A DNA stretch of 46,866 nt from a bacterium (GCA_030428695.1 JAUIEM010000009.1:1-46866); one strand, 5' to 3'; shown: positions 1-8,379, counted from the first letter of the stretch. Program-made: numbers and translations. The notes: generated by a model not told the origin, from the sequence alone.

Positions 1-1
1 C

Positions 2-289
2 CCCAAGGTCAAGATGCCCAGCGCTCCCAAGCTGAAGATGCCCAGCGCTCCCAAGGTGAAGCTCCCGACGGCCCCGAAGGTCAAGATGCCCAGCGCCCCC
101 AAGCTTCCCAAGGATCTGCCCAAGGCCCCGAAGCTGCCGAAGGCCCCCGCGCTCCCGAAGGACCTGCCGAAGATGCCCGGCGCCAAGGCGCTGCCGAAGA
201 TGCCCGGCGCCAAGGACCTGCCGAAGATGCCCGGCGCCAAGGACCTGCCGAAGATGCCCGACCTCGGGAAGCTCGGAGGCGGCGCGTGA
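2..289 (+). CDS. Pro/Lys-rich repeat protein, 3' end only
   Basis: The reading frame is open from the left edge to a TGA at 287-289, so only the C-terminal part of a longer protein is visible; the ATG at 14 is simply the first in-window methionine. The whole visible part is low-complexity: short Pro-Lys units of the types 'MPSAPK(L/V)K', 'LPKAPK' and 'LPKMPGAKD', the last repeated almost perfectly three times, ending in a Gly-rich tail. There is no signal peptide, membrane segment or folded domain here. Similar Lys/Pro/Ala repeat tails occur in histone H1-like or surface-associated bacterial proteins, but I cannot assign a function. The next gene starts inside its stop codon (GTGA), so the two are probably translated together. 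Confidence 0.6.
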   Translation, partial: PKVKMPSAPKLKMPSAPKVKLPTAPKVKMPSAPKLPKDLPKAPKLPKAPALPKDLPKMPGAKALPKMPGAKDLPKMPGAKDLPKMPDLGKLGGGA

Positions 290-1458
290 GCAGCGCGCCG
301 CGCGCAGGCCGCAGGCGCCCCGGTCCGGCGACTCCCCCCCTTCGACCCGACACCGCCACGCTCCCACCGCCCCTCCGCCCGCGGCCGTCCGCCTTCCGCC
401 CTCGACCCTCCGCCGCCACGCTCCCGCTGCTCCTCACCCTGCTCGTCGGCCTCGCGGCCGCCCAGGAGCCGCGCCTCCAGCTGTGGTACGGCGAGACCCA
501 GGAAGTCGGCGCCGGCGGCCGGCCCCAGGCGGACTTCAACCTGCTCGGCCGGCTGCAGCCGCCGGAGCTCGCGCTGCGCTACCGCCTCGACGGCGGCCCC
601 GCCCGGACCCTGACCGTCGGCGCGGGAACGTTCGGCGACGGCCTGCGCCTGGCGCGGCGGGGCGACTTCAACGCCGACATCCCCCTCGACAGCCTGCGCG
701 TCGGCCCGAACATCGTCACCCTGGAGGTGTGCGCCGAGAGCGGCGTCGTCCTGCGCCAGGAGGTCACCGTCACCCTGCGCGAGGCCGAGCCTCCGGCCCT
801 GCCCCTGACGATCCGCTGGGCCGAGGTCGAGGAGCTGCAGGCCGTCGGGCAGGCCGTCGACGGGCACTGGCGCATCCGCGACGGGGAGCTCGAGGTCGTC
901 GAGAGCGGCTACGACCGCATCTTCCTGATCGGAGACCAGGGCTGGCAGGACTACGAGGTCCGCACCAGCTTCCGCGTGCTCGAGGTCGCCGACCGCACCA
1001 ACCGCAAGGGCTTCCCCGGCCTCGGCTTGCTGATGCGCTTCGCCGGACACGTCGTCGGCGGCTTCCGTAACTGGCCGGAGGCCCAGCCGAAGTGGGGCTT
1101 CCTGCCCTTCGGCCACCTCGGCTGGGTGCGCTGGCGGGTCGCCGCGGAGCAGGGCAGGGTCAACCTCGAGAGCTTCCGCGGCGACGGCACCGCGCGGCCC
1201 CAGGGCATCGCCGACTGCACCCCCGGCGCGCGCTACGGCCTGGCGATGCGCTGCGCGACCGAGCCCGACGGTCCGGGCGGCCAGGGCGTGACCCGCTACA
1301 GCTACAAGCTCTGGCCCCTCGACGAAGAGGAGCCCCCCGGCTGGAGCTGGGAGGTCGTGCAGGTCAGCGAGCACGCCCTGCGCAGCGGCGGGATCGGCCT
1401 GCTCGCCCACTTCTGCCGGGCGGCCTTCGGGGACGTCGAGGTGCGCCCCCTGCCGTAG
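286..1458 (+). CDS. secreted lectin/laminin-G-like (DUF1080-type) protein
   Basis: 390 residues. The GTG start overlaps the previous stop (GTGA) and has a GGAGG six bases upstream, which supports this start although the Arg/Pro-rich N-terminus before the hydrophobic stretch (about residues 45-59, ending 'GLAAAQ') is unusually long for a signal peptide. Residues about 60-165 look like an Ig/beta-sandwich module. Residues about 175-390 have the features of a concanavalin A-like jelly roll: 'WRIRDGELEVV', 'GWQDYEVRTSF', 'GLGLLMRF', 'WGFLPFGHLGWVRWRV' and a terminal 'GGIGLLAHFCRAAFGDVEV', which resembles the end of DUF1080 / 3-keto-disaccharide hydrolase and LamG-like domains. No catalytic residues can be named, so carbohydrate binding in the envelope is only a suggestion. 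Confidence 0.75.
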   Translation: MSSAPRAGRRRPGPATPPLRPDTATLPPPLRPRPSAFRPRPSAATLPLLLTLLVGLAAAQEPRLQLWYGETQEVGAGGRPQADFNLLGRLQPPELALRYRLDGGPARTLTVGAGTFGDGLRLARRGDFNADIPLDSLRVGPNIVTLEVCAESGVVLRQEVTVTLREAEPPALPLTIRWAEVEELQAVGQAVDGHWRIRDGELEVVESGYDRIFLIGDQGWQDYEVRTSFRVLEVADRTNRKGFPGLGLLMRFAGHVVGGFRNWPEAQPKWGFLPFGHLGWVRWRVAAEQGRVNLESFRGDGTARPQGIADCTPGARYGLAMRCATEPDGPGGQGVTRYSYKLWPLDEEEPPGWSWEVVQVSEHALRSGGIGLLAHFCRAAFGDVEVRPLP

Positions 1459-1469
1459 GGCGATGGGCG

Positions 1470-1492
1470 GATGGGCGCCCATCGATGGGCGC
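1470..1492. terminator. two overlapping perfect palindromes after the lectin-like gene
   Basis: The 14-base palindrome at 1470-1483 (GATGGGCGCCCATC) and the 18-base palindrome at 1475-1492 (GCGCCCATCGATGGGCGC) share bases and begin 11 bases after a stop codon. They could form alternative stems in a transcript, but no T-run follows, so an intrinsic terminator is uncertain; a binding site is the alternative. The rest of the 1493-1700 gap holds an AT-richer stretch (about 1570-1625) that is a plausible promoter region, though I could not match both -10 and -35 boxes. Confidence 0.35.
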
Positions 1493-1700
1493 GTTGGGCG
1501 GGCGGATGCCCGTAAACCCCTGTGGTAGAAGGGATGACGGCGTTGTGCGCCGCGACCGCCCACCGCAGACCACACAACGCAAAGCATTTCACAGCAAAGA
1601 CTTGACGACTATCTAGGAAATTGGCCCCTCGCTTGCTCTATCTCCTCCCGTGCCGGTCAGCGATCTCCCCGAACCGGCTCCCCACGTGAGGAGACAACCC

Positions 1701-3212
1701 ATGCCCAGCGACAACCCCTTCCTTTCCTCGCATCGTTCGACCGCGACCGAGTCCCGCCCCTGCACCCCGAAGGCGGCCGAGAAGTTCGGCGCCCTGCGCA
1801 AGGGCCAGGTGCCCGCCCCCGCCACCCGCATGCAGCGGGAGGTCCAGGACAGCTGGGAAGAGAACCTCGACCTCGACCAGGTCTTCGCCGCGATCACCGA
1901 GCACCTCCACTTCCCCCGCGGCAGCGAGAAGGCGGTCACCTGGGCGCAGGGCAAGCTGCGGAACGAAGAGGGCCAGCTGCCCGCCCGCAAGACCCGCCTG
2001 CAGATCGGCCAGCGCTGGACCCAGGGCAAGGCGCCCGCAGAGGACCCCTACAACAACAAGCCCGACACCGTGTTCGGCGCGCACCGCCGTCACGCCCCCG
2101 CCGCGGACGTCGACCCGTACAACAACATGCAGACCGCGTTCGGCGCGCAGCCTCCCGCCCCGGCCCCGAGCCCGGATGTCGACCTCTACAACAACAACCC
2201 CCAGGACGCGTTCGGGTTCCAGTCCGCGAGCCCGAGCCGCACCAGCAGCAACGACCCCTTCGGTCTCGGTGCGTCGAGCCCGAGCCCGAGCGATGCCTTC
2301 GGGGTCGGCAGCGGCTACGCGACCTCCGCGACCCAGCTCGGCGTCCCGGCTCCGCAGGTCGACCTCGGCAACGAGTACCAGACCGGCGCCGACGTGCTGC
2401 CTCCGGTCACCGTCGGCAACGACTACCAGAACGGCGCCGACGCGCTCCCGGGTCTCGCGAGCCCGAGCGGTCCGAGCCACCACAAGTACGGGGAGGGCTT
2501 CGCGTCGCGGGTCGCCGATCTCGAGAGCGACCCGACCTTCGGCTCGCAGTCGGCCTACACCCTGTACATGAACGCCTTCGACAAGAAGACCACCCCGCCC
2601 ACGGCGACCAGCGTCCGCTACCTCGACCCCAACGAGCTGCCGGAGTACGAGATCACCGTCGAGAACGGGCGGATGATGTACCGCGGCAAGGCGATGGACA
2701 CCAGCGACGCGGGCTGCCTGAACCACCACCTCGAGCCGGTCACCGAGACCCGCACGCATCTGTTCGGGCTGCGCAAGGAGAAGGTCGAGGTCGGCCAGCG
2801 CTGGGTGGCGGAGACCTCGAACCGCTTCATCTGGGTGCTGACCCGGGACGGCCAGATCTACGCCGCGGACTGGGCCAAGGAGTACATGCGGAACGGCTGG
2901 GTGGTCGACATGAAGACGGTCGTCGGCTTCCACCACTCCTCCTTCCTGCGGAACCAGCGGATCGCCGCCGCCGGCGAGCTGAGCGTCGAGTTCGGGGAGC
3001 TGACCTTCGTGTCGAACGCGAGCGGTCACTACAAGCCCTCGACCCAGAGCCTGATGCACCTGCTCAATGAGCTGACCAGCCGCGGCGTCGACTGCAGCCG
3101 CGCGGTCGTGCAGCAGGCGGTCGGGCGCTTCGGCGCCGGCGCCGAGTTCCGCGCCTCCGACTTCATGTCGGTCGACGGCGACGAGACCCGGCTGCACCCG
3201 ATCAACGCCTGA
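1701..3212 (+). CDS. protein with N-terminal DPYNN repeats and an IQM-like C-terminal domain
   Basis: 503 residues. I chose the ATG at 1701 because GAGGAGA lies seven bases upstream; a GTG at 1650 is in frame but lacks a site. No signal peptide or membrane segment is visible. Residues about 114-180 carry three copies of 'D(P/L)YNN...FGA/F', followed by a paired '(G)N(E/D)YQ(T/N)GAD(V/A)LP' motif, a disordered Ser/Pro/Asn-rich linker. The C-terminal 150 residues look folded: 'FIWVLTRDGQIYAAD', then 'HHSSFL' at about residue 410, 'AAAGELSVEFGELTFVSNA', and 'SGHYKP' at about 441 followed by 'LMHLLNEL'. From memory, this succession (HSSFL, AAGEL, SGHY.P) matches the domain of plant IQM calmodulin-binding proteins and of some bacterial effector-like proteins. 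Its chemistry is not known to me. It is transcribed alone. Confidence 0.7.
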   Translation: MPSDNPFLSSHRSTATESRPCTPKAAEKFGALRKGQVPAPATRMQREVQDSWEENLDLDQVFAAITEHLHFPRGSEKAVTWAQGKLRNEEGQLPARKTRLQIGQRWTQGKAPAEDPYNNKPDTVFGAHRRHAPAADVDPYNNMQTAFGAQPPAPAPSPDVDLYNNNPQDAFGFQSASPSRTSSNDPFGLGASSPSPSDAFGVGSGYATSATQLGVPAPQVDLGNEYQTGADVLPPVTVGNDYQNGADALPGLASPSGPSHHKYGEGFASRVADLESDPTFGSQSAYTLYMNAFDKKTTPPTATSVRYLDPNELPEYEITVENGRMMYRGKAMDTSDAGCLNHHLEPVTETRTHLFGLRKEKVEVGQRWVAETSNRFIWVLTRDGQIYAADWAKEYMRNGWVVDMKTVVGFHHSSFLRNQRIAAAGELSVEFGELTFVSNASGHYKPSTQSLMHLLNELTSRGVDCSRAVVQQAVGRFGAGAEFRASDFMSVDGDETRLHPINA

Positions 3213-3284
3213 GCCGCGACCGTCCCTTCTGCGCGAAACGCCCCGCCGGAGAGCGGGCCCACCGACGCCCCCCTCCTCCCCCGT

Positions 3285-3301
3285 CCGCGACGACGTCGCG
3301 G
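3285..3301 (+). terminator. GC-rich hairpin between 3212 and 3386
   Basis: CCGCGAC (3285-3291) and GTCGCGG (3295-3301) form a perfect 7-bp stem with a 3-base loop. Flanking CTCCCC/GGGGAG could extend the structure. The TTTT at about 3315 is some distance off. It may end the upstream transcript or sit in the leader of the permease gene. Confidence 0.35.
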
Positions 3302-3385
3302 GGAGAGCGAGGGGTTTTCCCTTGCGCCCCCACCGGTGGCGGCCAAGATGGCTGCTCTGGTGGAGAGCGTCGAGAGGAGATCGAG

Positions 3386-5410
3386 GTGGAACCAGCCTCC
3401 GCATCGGGACCGTCCAAGGCGAAGTCCGGCAAGAGGAGCAAGAAGACCCTCGGTCTGTTCGCGGTGTTCAGCATCTCGGCCGGCGCGATGATCAGCTCGG
3501 GACTGTTCGTCCTGCCCGGGCTCGCCTTCGAGAAGGCGGGGCCCGCGGTGATCGTGTGCTACGCCCTCGCGCTGGTCTTCGTGCTGCCCGTGATGTTCGC
3601 GAAGGCCGAGCTCGCGACCGCGATGCCGCGCTCGGGCGGCAACTACTTCTTCATCGAGCGCAGCCTCGGCAGCCTCGCCGGCACCGTCGCCGGCCTGGCC
3701 GACTGGCTCTCGATCTCGCTGAAGACCGCGTTCGCCCTCGTCGGCCTCGGTGCCCTGGCGACGGTGATCTTCCCCGGGCTGGCCTCCAATCCGGAAGCGG
3801 CCGACTTCTGGATCCGGGTGTGCGCCTGCGGGGCGGGCATCCTGTTCACGGTGATCAACATCGTCAGCACGAAGAGCAGCGGGAACCTGCAGGTAGCGAT
3901 GGTGATCGGGCTGCTCGCGATCCTCGTTCTCTACGTCGGCATGACCGCGCCCGAAGTCGACACCGGCCGGGTCTTCGACGACTTCGCGCCGAAGGGATTC
4001 CACAGCATTTTCGCCGTCGCCGGCCTGGTGTTCATCTCCTTCGGTGGGCTGACCAAGGTCGCTGCGGTCGCGGGCGAGGTCGAGCAGCCGACGCGGAATC
4101 TGCCGCTCGGCATGTTCCTCGCCGCCGCGATCGTCGGCGCCCTGTACATCCTCGTCGTCTTCACGACCGTCGGCGGGGTCGCAGCCGAACGCCTCGCGGG
4201 CAGCCTGACACCGCTCGACCTCGGCGCCGAGAACGTCGGGACCTGGCTGATCTGGCTGGTCGACGGGGCGGCCTTCCTCGCCTTCGCGACCACCGCCAAC
4301 GCCGGGATCCTCGCCGCGTCGCGCGCGCCGATGGCGATGAGCCGGGACGGGCTGATGCCCGAGCCCCTGTCACGCATGAGCCCCCGCTTCGACACCCCGG
4401 TGCACTCGGTCACCATTACCGGCCTGTTCATCGTCGCGATGCTGACCTTCCTGTCGATCGAGGACGTCGTCAAGATGGCCTCGACGATGGTCCTGTTGAT
4501 GTTCATCCTCGTCAACCTCGCCCTCGTCACCCTCCGCTTCTCCGGCCTGGAAAACTACCGCCCCTCGTACAAGAGCCCGCTCGCCCCGTGGCCCCAGATC
4601 GCCGCGTCGGTGGTGTACGCCTTCCTGCTGTTCGAGATGGGCACGACCACGCTGCTGATGACCGCCGGCTTCATCCTGCTCGCGCTGATCTGGTACGCGG
4701 CCTACGTGCGGCCGCGGGTCGACCGCCAGTCGGCCCTGGTCTACCTGGTCAAGCGGCTGGTCGCCCCCGAGGTCGCGCGCCCCGAGCTCGAGCAGGAGCT
4801 CAAGCACCTCGCCCTCGAGCGCGACAAGGTCGAGCTCGACCGCTTCGACCACCTCGTCGACCGCGCCGCGATCCTCGACCTCGAGGGGCCGATCGGGGTC
4901 GACGTGATGTTCGAGAAGGTCGCCAAGGTCCTCGCCGAACGCCTCGGCCGGGACGCCAAGAGCATCGAGGCGGCGCTGCGCAAGCGCGAGGCCGAGTCGA
5001 GCACGGTCGTGCGGCCGGGAGTCGCCATCCCCCACATCATCCTGCCCGGCGAGAAGACCTTCGACCTCGTGCTCGTGCGCTGCAAGGAGGGGGTGAAGTT
5101 CTCCGAGGTGCAGGCGCCGAACCGCAAGATCTTCGTCCTCGCGGGCACTGAGGACGAGCGCAACCTGCACCTGCGCTGCCTGATGCACATCGCGAGCATC
5201 GTCGAGGAGCCGGGCTTCCGCGACCGCTGGCTGGCCGCCCGCGGCCCGGAGGGCCTGCGCGACCTGATGCACCTCTCGAAGCGGCGCCGCGACCTGCCGA
5301 GCGGCCGTATGGACGGGGTCGGAGCGGCCCCGGAGGCACCCGCCGAAGAGGCGGAGGAAGCGGACGCGCCGTCCGACGACGCCGGCGAGGATCCGGCCGC
5401 GCGAGCCTGA
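3386..5410 (+). CDS. APC-family amino acid permease fused to a PTS EIIA-like domain
   Basis: 674 residues. GTG start with AGGAGA seven bases upstream. Residues about 22-445 form an amino acid-polyamine-organocation (APC) transporter with about 12 membrane helices: the TM1 signature 'ISAGAMISSGLFVLPG' (30-45) is the substrate-binding unwound helix of this fold, and 'GGLTKVAAVAGEVEQPTRNLP' spells the conserved TM6-7 loop. After a charged linker (460-490), residues about 496-632 resemble a PTS EIIA type-2 (fructose/mannitol) domain, with 'VAIPH' placing a His at residue 550 where EIIA is phosphorylated. Such permease-EIIA fusions are known in several phyla; the domain may sense PTS phosphorylation rather than transfer phosphate to a sugar. 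The acidic tail (about 645-674) is disordered. The next gene begins four bases after the stop. Confidence 0.88.
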   Translation: MEPASASGPSKAKSGKRSKKTLGLFAVFSISAGAMISSGLFVLPGLAFEKAGPAVIVCYALALVFVLPVMFAKAELATAMPRSGGNYFFIERSLGSLAGTVAGLADWLSISLKTAFALVGLGALATVIFPGLASNPEAADFWIRVCACGAGILFTVINIVSTKSSGNLQVAMVIGLLAILVLYVGMTAPEVDTGRVFDDFAPKGFHSIFAVAGLVFISFGGLTKVAAVAGEVEQPTRNLPLGMFLAAAIVGALYILVVFTTVGGVAAERLAGSLTPLDLGAENVGTWLIWLVDGAAFLAFATTANAGILAASRAPMAMSRDGLMPEPLSRMSPRFDTPVHSVTITGLFIVAMLTFLSIEDVVKMASTMVLLMFILVNLALVTLRFSGLENYRPSYKSPLAPWPQIAASVVYAFLLFEMGTTTLLMTAGFILLALIWYAAYVRPRVDRQSALVYLVKRLVAPEVARPELEQELKHLALERDKVELDRFDHLVDRAAILDLEGPIGVDVMFEKVAKVLAERLGRDAKSIEAALRKREAESSTVVRPGVAIPHIILPGEKTFDLVLVRCKEGVKFSEVQAPNRKIFVLAGTEDERNLHLRCLMHIASIVEEPGFRDRWLAARGPEGLRDLMHLSKRRRDLPSGRMDGVGAAPEAPAEEAEEADAPSDDAGEDPAARA

Positions 5411-5414
5411 AGCC

Positions 5415-6566
5415 GTGCTCGGCCTCGTCGGCTTCGGCTTGTGTGTGCTGTGGCTGCTGCTCTGCCTGCGCATCGCCCACGCCCGACGCGCCGTGCCGCC
5501 GCTGCCGGAGGCTCCGGCACGGGAAGACTGGCCGCGCGTGTCGATCATCGTCCCCGCCTGCAACGAGCGTGAGGCGCTGCCCCGCGCCGCGGAGCGCCTG
5601 CTCGCCCTCGACTACCCGGACTTCGAGCTGATCTACGTCGACGACCGCTCCGACGACGGCACGGGAGACTTCCTGCGCTCCCTGGCGGAACGCGAAGAGC
5701 GGGTGTCGGTCGTCAGCATCGAGCAGCTCGAGCCCGGCTGGCTCGGCAAGATCCACGCGCTGCGGGCCGGGCTCGCCCGCGCCGACGGCGCGCTGGTGCT
5801 GTTCAGCGACGCCGACGCCGAGCTCGGCCCCTCGGTGCTGCGCCGCGCGGTCGCCTACGGCCAGGCGCACGGCTTCGGCTTCCTGACCCTGATTCCGTGG
5901 ATCCGCCGCGCACGCCCCGACCTCGACCTCCTGATCGCGGGCTACGCGGCCTTTGCCCTGCTCGGCCAGGGTCCCGTGGCGCGGGACGGCCGCCTCGGCC
6001 ATCGCCAGCTCGCTGGCGTCGGGGCCTTCCTGCTGATCGAGCGCGCCCTCCTCGAGGCGGAGGATCTCGCCTGGCTGCGGCTCGAGATCCTCGACGACGT
6101 CGGCTTGAGCCTGCGGATGCGCGACAAGCAGGTGCCGCGCACGCTGCTCGACCCCGGCGAGGACCTCGCCCTCGCCTGGTATCCCTCGCTCGGGGCGATG
6201 CTGCGCGGGCTGCAGAAGAGCGTCTACGGCGTCCTCGCGCAGTACCGCCTGGTCACGGCGGTCGTGGTCGGCGCGCTGTTCCTGCTCGTCAGCTTCGGCC
6301 CGCTGCTGGTGCTCGCCCACCCCTCCCCCCTGTGGCAGGCCGCGGGCGGGGTTCTCTGGGCGGCGGGCGGGGGCGCGCTCCTGTGGGGCTTCTGGCGCGG
6401 ACCGCGACGGGCCGTCAGCCTGCTCGCCCTGCCGCTCGGCTTCCTGCTGCTCGCCGCCTGTCTGCTGACGACCGCCGCGCGCGTCACGGCGCGCGGCGGG
6501 ATCGTCTGGCGCGGCACCAGCTACGCCCTCTCCGCCCTGCGCGAGGGCCAGCGGGTCAAGTTCTGA
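5415..6566 (+). CDS. membrane-anchored family 2 glycosyltransferase (HpnB-like)
   Basis: 383 residues. It starts with GTG four bases after the permease stop, so the two are probably co-transcribed. An N-terminal membrane helix (2-22) precedes a GT-A domain: 'VSIIVPACNE' (42-51), 'YVDDRSDDGT' (74-83) for the nucleotide-sugar site, and 'FSDADAE' (130-136), the DxD-type metal motif. 'GWLGKIHAL' is typical of the hopanoid-associated HpnB and carotenoid CruC/CrtQ-like branch. Two or three C-terminal helices (about 280-365) follow. The likely job is transferring a sugar to a lipid or isoprenoid at the inner membrane; no hopanoid or carotenoid genes are nearby, so the acceptor is unknown. Its stop overlaps the 3' end of the convergent methyltransferase gene by 11 bases. 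Confidence 0.85.
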   Translation: MLGLVGFGLCVLWLLLCLRIAHARRAVPPLPEAPAREDWPRVSIIVPACNEREALPRAAERLLALDYPDFELIYVDDRSDDGTGDFLRSLAEREERVSVVSIEQLEPGWLGKIHALRAGLARADGALVLFSDADAELGPSVLRRAVAYGQAHGFGFLTLIPWIRRARPDLDLLIAGYAAFALLGQGPVARDGRLGHRQLAGVGAFLLIERALLEAEDLAWLRLEILDDVGLSLRMRDKQVPRTLLDPGEDLALAWYPSLGAMLRGLQKSVYGVLAQYRLVTAVVVGALFLLVSFGPLLVLAHPSPLWQAAGGVLWAAGGGALLWGFWRGPRRAVSLLALPLGFLLLAACLLTTAARVTARGGIVWRGTSYALSALREGQRVKF

Positions 6567-7383
6567 CCCCTTTGCGCGGACGCTCGGCCAGGGCGCAGAC
6601 GAAGTGCCCGGTCAGGTACCGGCTCGGCAGCGCCCGCAGCCTCTCGAGACCGCGCAGCAGGCCGAGGAAGCGGCCGGTCAGCGCGGGCCGGGCGCGCTGC
6701 AGCACGCGCGCCGCCCCGACTGCCAGCACCCGCGGGCAGTGCAGCACCGCGTCGAGGGCGCGCACCTCGAAGCCGACCGCCTGGAGCTGCGCGCGCAGGT
6801 CTTCCGGACCGAGGGTCGCCCCCGTGAAGTAGGGCACCAGCCCGAGCAGCCGCAGCAGCTCGTGGGGCACCGCCGCGCGCAGGGCGATGACCGGGTGGCG
6901 GCGGTTGTCGAGGGTCAGGATCAGGCGACCGCCGGGCTTGAGCACCCGCAACAGGCCGTAGAGGCTCGCGCGGATGTCGCCCGGGTGGTCGAAGTGGTCG
7001 AGGGTCGAGTTGCTGACGATCGCATCGAAGCTGCCGGCGGCGAAGGGCAGCTCGCGCACGTCGCAGCTCGCCGCGTGCAGGGCCGGGAAGCGGGAAGCGG
7101 CCCGACGCACGACGTTGCGGGCGATGTCGACGCCGAAGACCCGGTCGGCCCGGCGGGAGAGGAAGTCGACCAGCCCGCTGCCGAAGGCCTCGTCGAACAG
7201 GTCGGTCTTCAACACCGCGTCCATCGCGTCGGGCAGCCAGCGCGACAGGAGCTCGACGTTGACGGCGTCGCTGTGCTCGCGCCACAGGGGATGCGGCGCC
7301 GACGCTTCCCAGGCGTCCGCGATGGTCTCCCAGTAGGCTCGGCTCGTCGGGTTCACTGCGTCCTGCGCGCCTGCGACGGTCAT
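6556..7383 (-). CDS. class I SAM-dependent methyltransferase
   Basis: 275 residues from the ATG at 7383 ('MTVAGAQDAVNP'); an in-frame upstream ATG at 7413 would add ten residues with no better site. The Rossmann-fold motifs are degenerate but readable: 'DEAFGSGLVDFL' in place of the usual E/DxGxGxG motif I, 'VFGVDIARNVVRRA' for motif II, 'SFDAIVSNSTLDHF' for the post-II strand and 'LLRVLKPGGRLILTLDN' for motif III. It belongs to the UbiE/Methyltransf_11-like group. The substrate cannot be told; neighbours on this strand (putative molybdenum carrier, hypothetical) give no pathway. It converges on and overlaps the glycosyltransferase gene. Confidence 0.8.
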   Translation of the reverse strand: MTVAGAQDAVNPTSRAYWETIADAWEASAPHPLWREHSDAVNVELLSRWLPDAMDAVLKTDLFDEAFGSGLVDFLSRRADRVFGVDIARNVVRRAASRFPALHAASCDVRELPFAAGSFDAIVSNSTLDHFDHPGDIRASLYGLLRVLKPGGRLILTLDNRRHPVIALRAAVPHELLRLLGLVPYFTGATLGPEDLRAQLQAVGFEVRALDAVLHCPRVLAVGAARVLQRARPALTGRFLGLLRGLERLRALPSRYLTGHFVCALAERPRKGVRT

Positions 7384-7441
7384 GGCGGTGCGGTTCCGAT
7401 GCGGAGCGCCCACGATACTCGCTGCGCGCCCCGAAGGGAAG

Positions 7442-7900
7442 TCATCCCCGCGCGGCGGCGAACAGCCCCGCCAGCCAGCTCCGCGCCGGCGCGTACACCG
7501 TCGGCGACGCGCTCTCCCGCGGCCCGGCGACGTTCAGCCGCTCGATGCCGCACAGCTGCAGCCAGGCGAGCGCCGGCGCGATGGCCGCGCCGGGCGCCGC
7601 CTGCAGCCAGGGTCGGCCCTGGCGGCGGGCCTCCCGGGCGGTCAGAGCCGTGCCGCCGGAGAGAGGTCCCGCGCAGACGATCAGCGTGCCGTCGCTGTCG
7701 CGCACGTTCCAGGCGGTGCGCTGCGGGTAGCGGGCGAGGGGCGTCTCGCGCAGGGGATAGCGCGCCGCGATCGGCCCGTCCTCGGCGCGGCGCCCGCGCG
7801 GACACCAGCCACCGACGGGCAGGCCGAGCTCCAGGGCGGCGTCGAGGGCGGCGCGGTCGACGCCGGTCTGGCCGCCGGACACCACCATGCGCAGGCTCAC
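7442..7900 (-). CDS. putative molybdenum carrier / YpsA-like SLOG protein
   Basis: 152 residues. The N-terminus 'MVVSGGQTGVDRAALDAALE' and the following 'GGWCPRGRRAEDGPI...YPL' match the family annotated as 'putative molybdenum carrier' (Pfam MoCo_carrier), which has the SLOG/LOG nucleotide-binding Rossmann fold related to YpsA. 'DSDGTLIVCAGPLSGGTALT' is the second nucleotide-binding loop. The family is thought to bind nucleotides or Moco; its cellular role is poorly known. The GTG start at 7900 overlaps the stop of the upstream gene (GTGA), so translation is probably coupled; an internal ATG at 7888 is also possible. Confidence 0.82.
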   Translation of the reverse strand: MSLRMVVSGGQTGVDRAALDAALELGLPVGGWCPRGRRAEDGPIAARYPLRETPLARYPQRTAWNVRDSDGTLIVCAGPLSGGTALTAREARRQGRPWLQAAPGAAIAPALAWLQLCGIERLNVAGPRESASPTVYAPARSWLAGLFAAARG

Positions 7901-8286
7901 GCGAGATCGAGCCGGTAGCCGAGCAGCTCCGCGGCCTGCACGACGAGCTCCTCGGCGCGCTCCTCGGTCTCGCGGTCGGGGTAGTCGATCAGCATCACCC
8001 CACGGATCACCGTGGTCGCGAAGTAGTTCGCCCCGGGCCGCGGGCTGGTGCAGCAGACCACGTGCAGGGCGTCGGTGCGGTCTTCCTCGGCGCGGGCGAG
8101 GTCACAGGCCTCGGGGTCGTCGGCCTCGGCCTGGGTCACGCGCAGCTCCTCGAGCACCGCGTCCATGTACTCCTCGCCGAGCTTGCGGCTGACCTGTACG
8201 AAGGGAAACGCCCGCACGAAGCGGCGCACGACCTCGTCGGTGGAGTGGGGACTCTGGCCCTCGTGGGGAACCAGACGGTGGGCCAT
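7897..8286 (-). CDS. hypothetical protein, 129 aa
   Basis: I place the start at the ATG at 8286 ('MAHRLVPHEGQS'), because the longer frame to 8394 would run across the promoter and start of the divergent tautomerase gene. It is a small soluble alpha/beta protein without signal peptide or membrane helix. Recognisable stretches are 'VVRRFVRAFPFVQVSRK', 'TDALHVVCCTSPRPGANYFATT' and 'VMLIDYPDRETEERAEELV'. I do not recognise the family. It overlaps the putative molybdenum-carrier gene by three bases, so a joint function is plausible but untested. Confidence 0.6.
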   Translation of the reverse strand: MAHRLVPHEGQSPHSTDEVVRRFVRAFPFVQVSRKLGEEYMDAVLEELRVTQAEADDPEACDLARAEEDRTDALHVVCCTSPRPGANYFATTVIRGVMLIDYPDRETEERAEELVVQAAELLGYRLDLA

Positions 8287-8341
8287 CGCGTTCTCGCTGT
8301 CAGGGCGCCGCACCCAACAGACGCGCGGCGCATTCCGGAGA

Positions 8342-8350
8342 TGGTATAGT
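8342..8350 (+). promoter_or_regulatory. extended -10 promoter for the tautomerase gene
   Basis: TGGTATAGT reads as an extended -10 element (TGn plus TATAGT, -10 at 8345-8350) 29 bases before the ATG at 8380, with GAGAGAGAG as ribosome binding site between them. No good -35 is seen, which is acceptable for an extended -10. It lies in the 93-base gap between divergent genes. Confidence 0.5.
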
Positions 8351-8379
8351 CCCCCACACCACCCTGTCGAGAGAGAGCC

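Noticed and set aside
1602..1630. Possible sigma-70 promoter starting with TTGACG before the IQM-like gene
   Set aside because: No -10 box occurs at an acceptable distance from TTGACG.
1638..3404. 588-codon minus-strand frame over the IQM-like gene
   Set aside because: Low-complexity Val/Arg/Gly/Asp translation; the plus-strand gene has a proper ribosome site and recognisable motifs.
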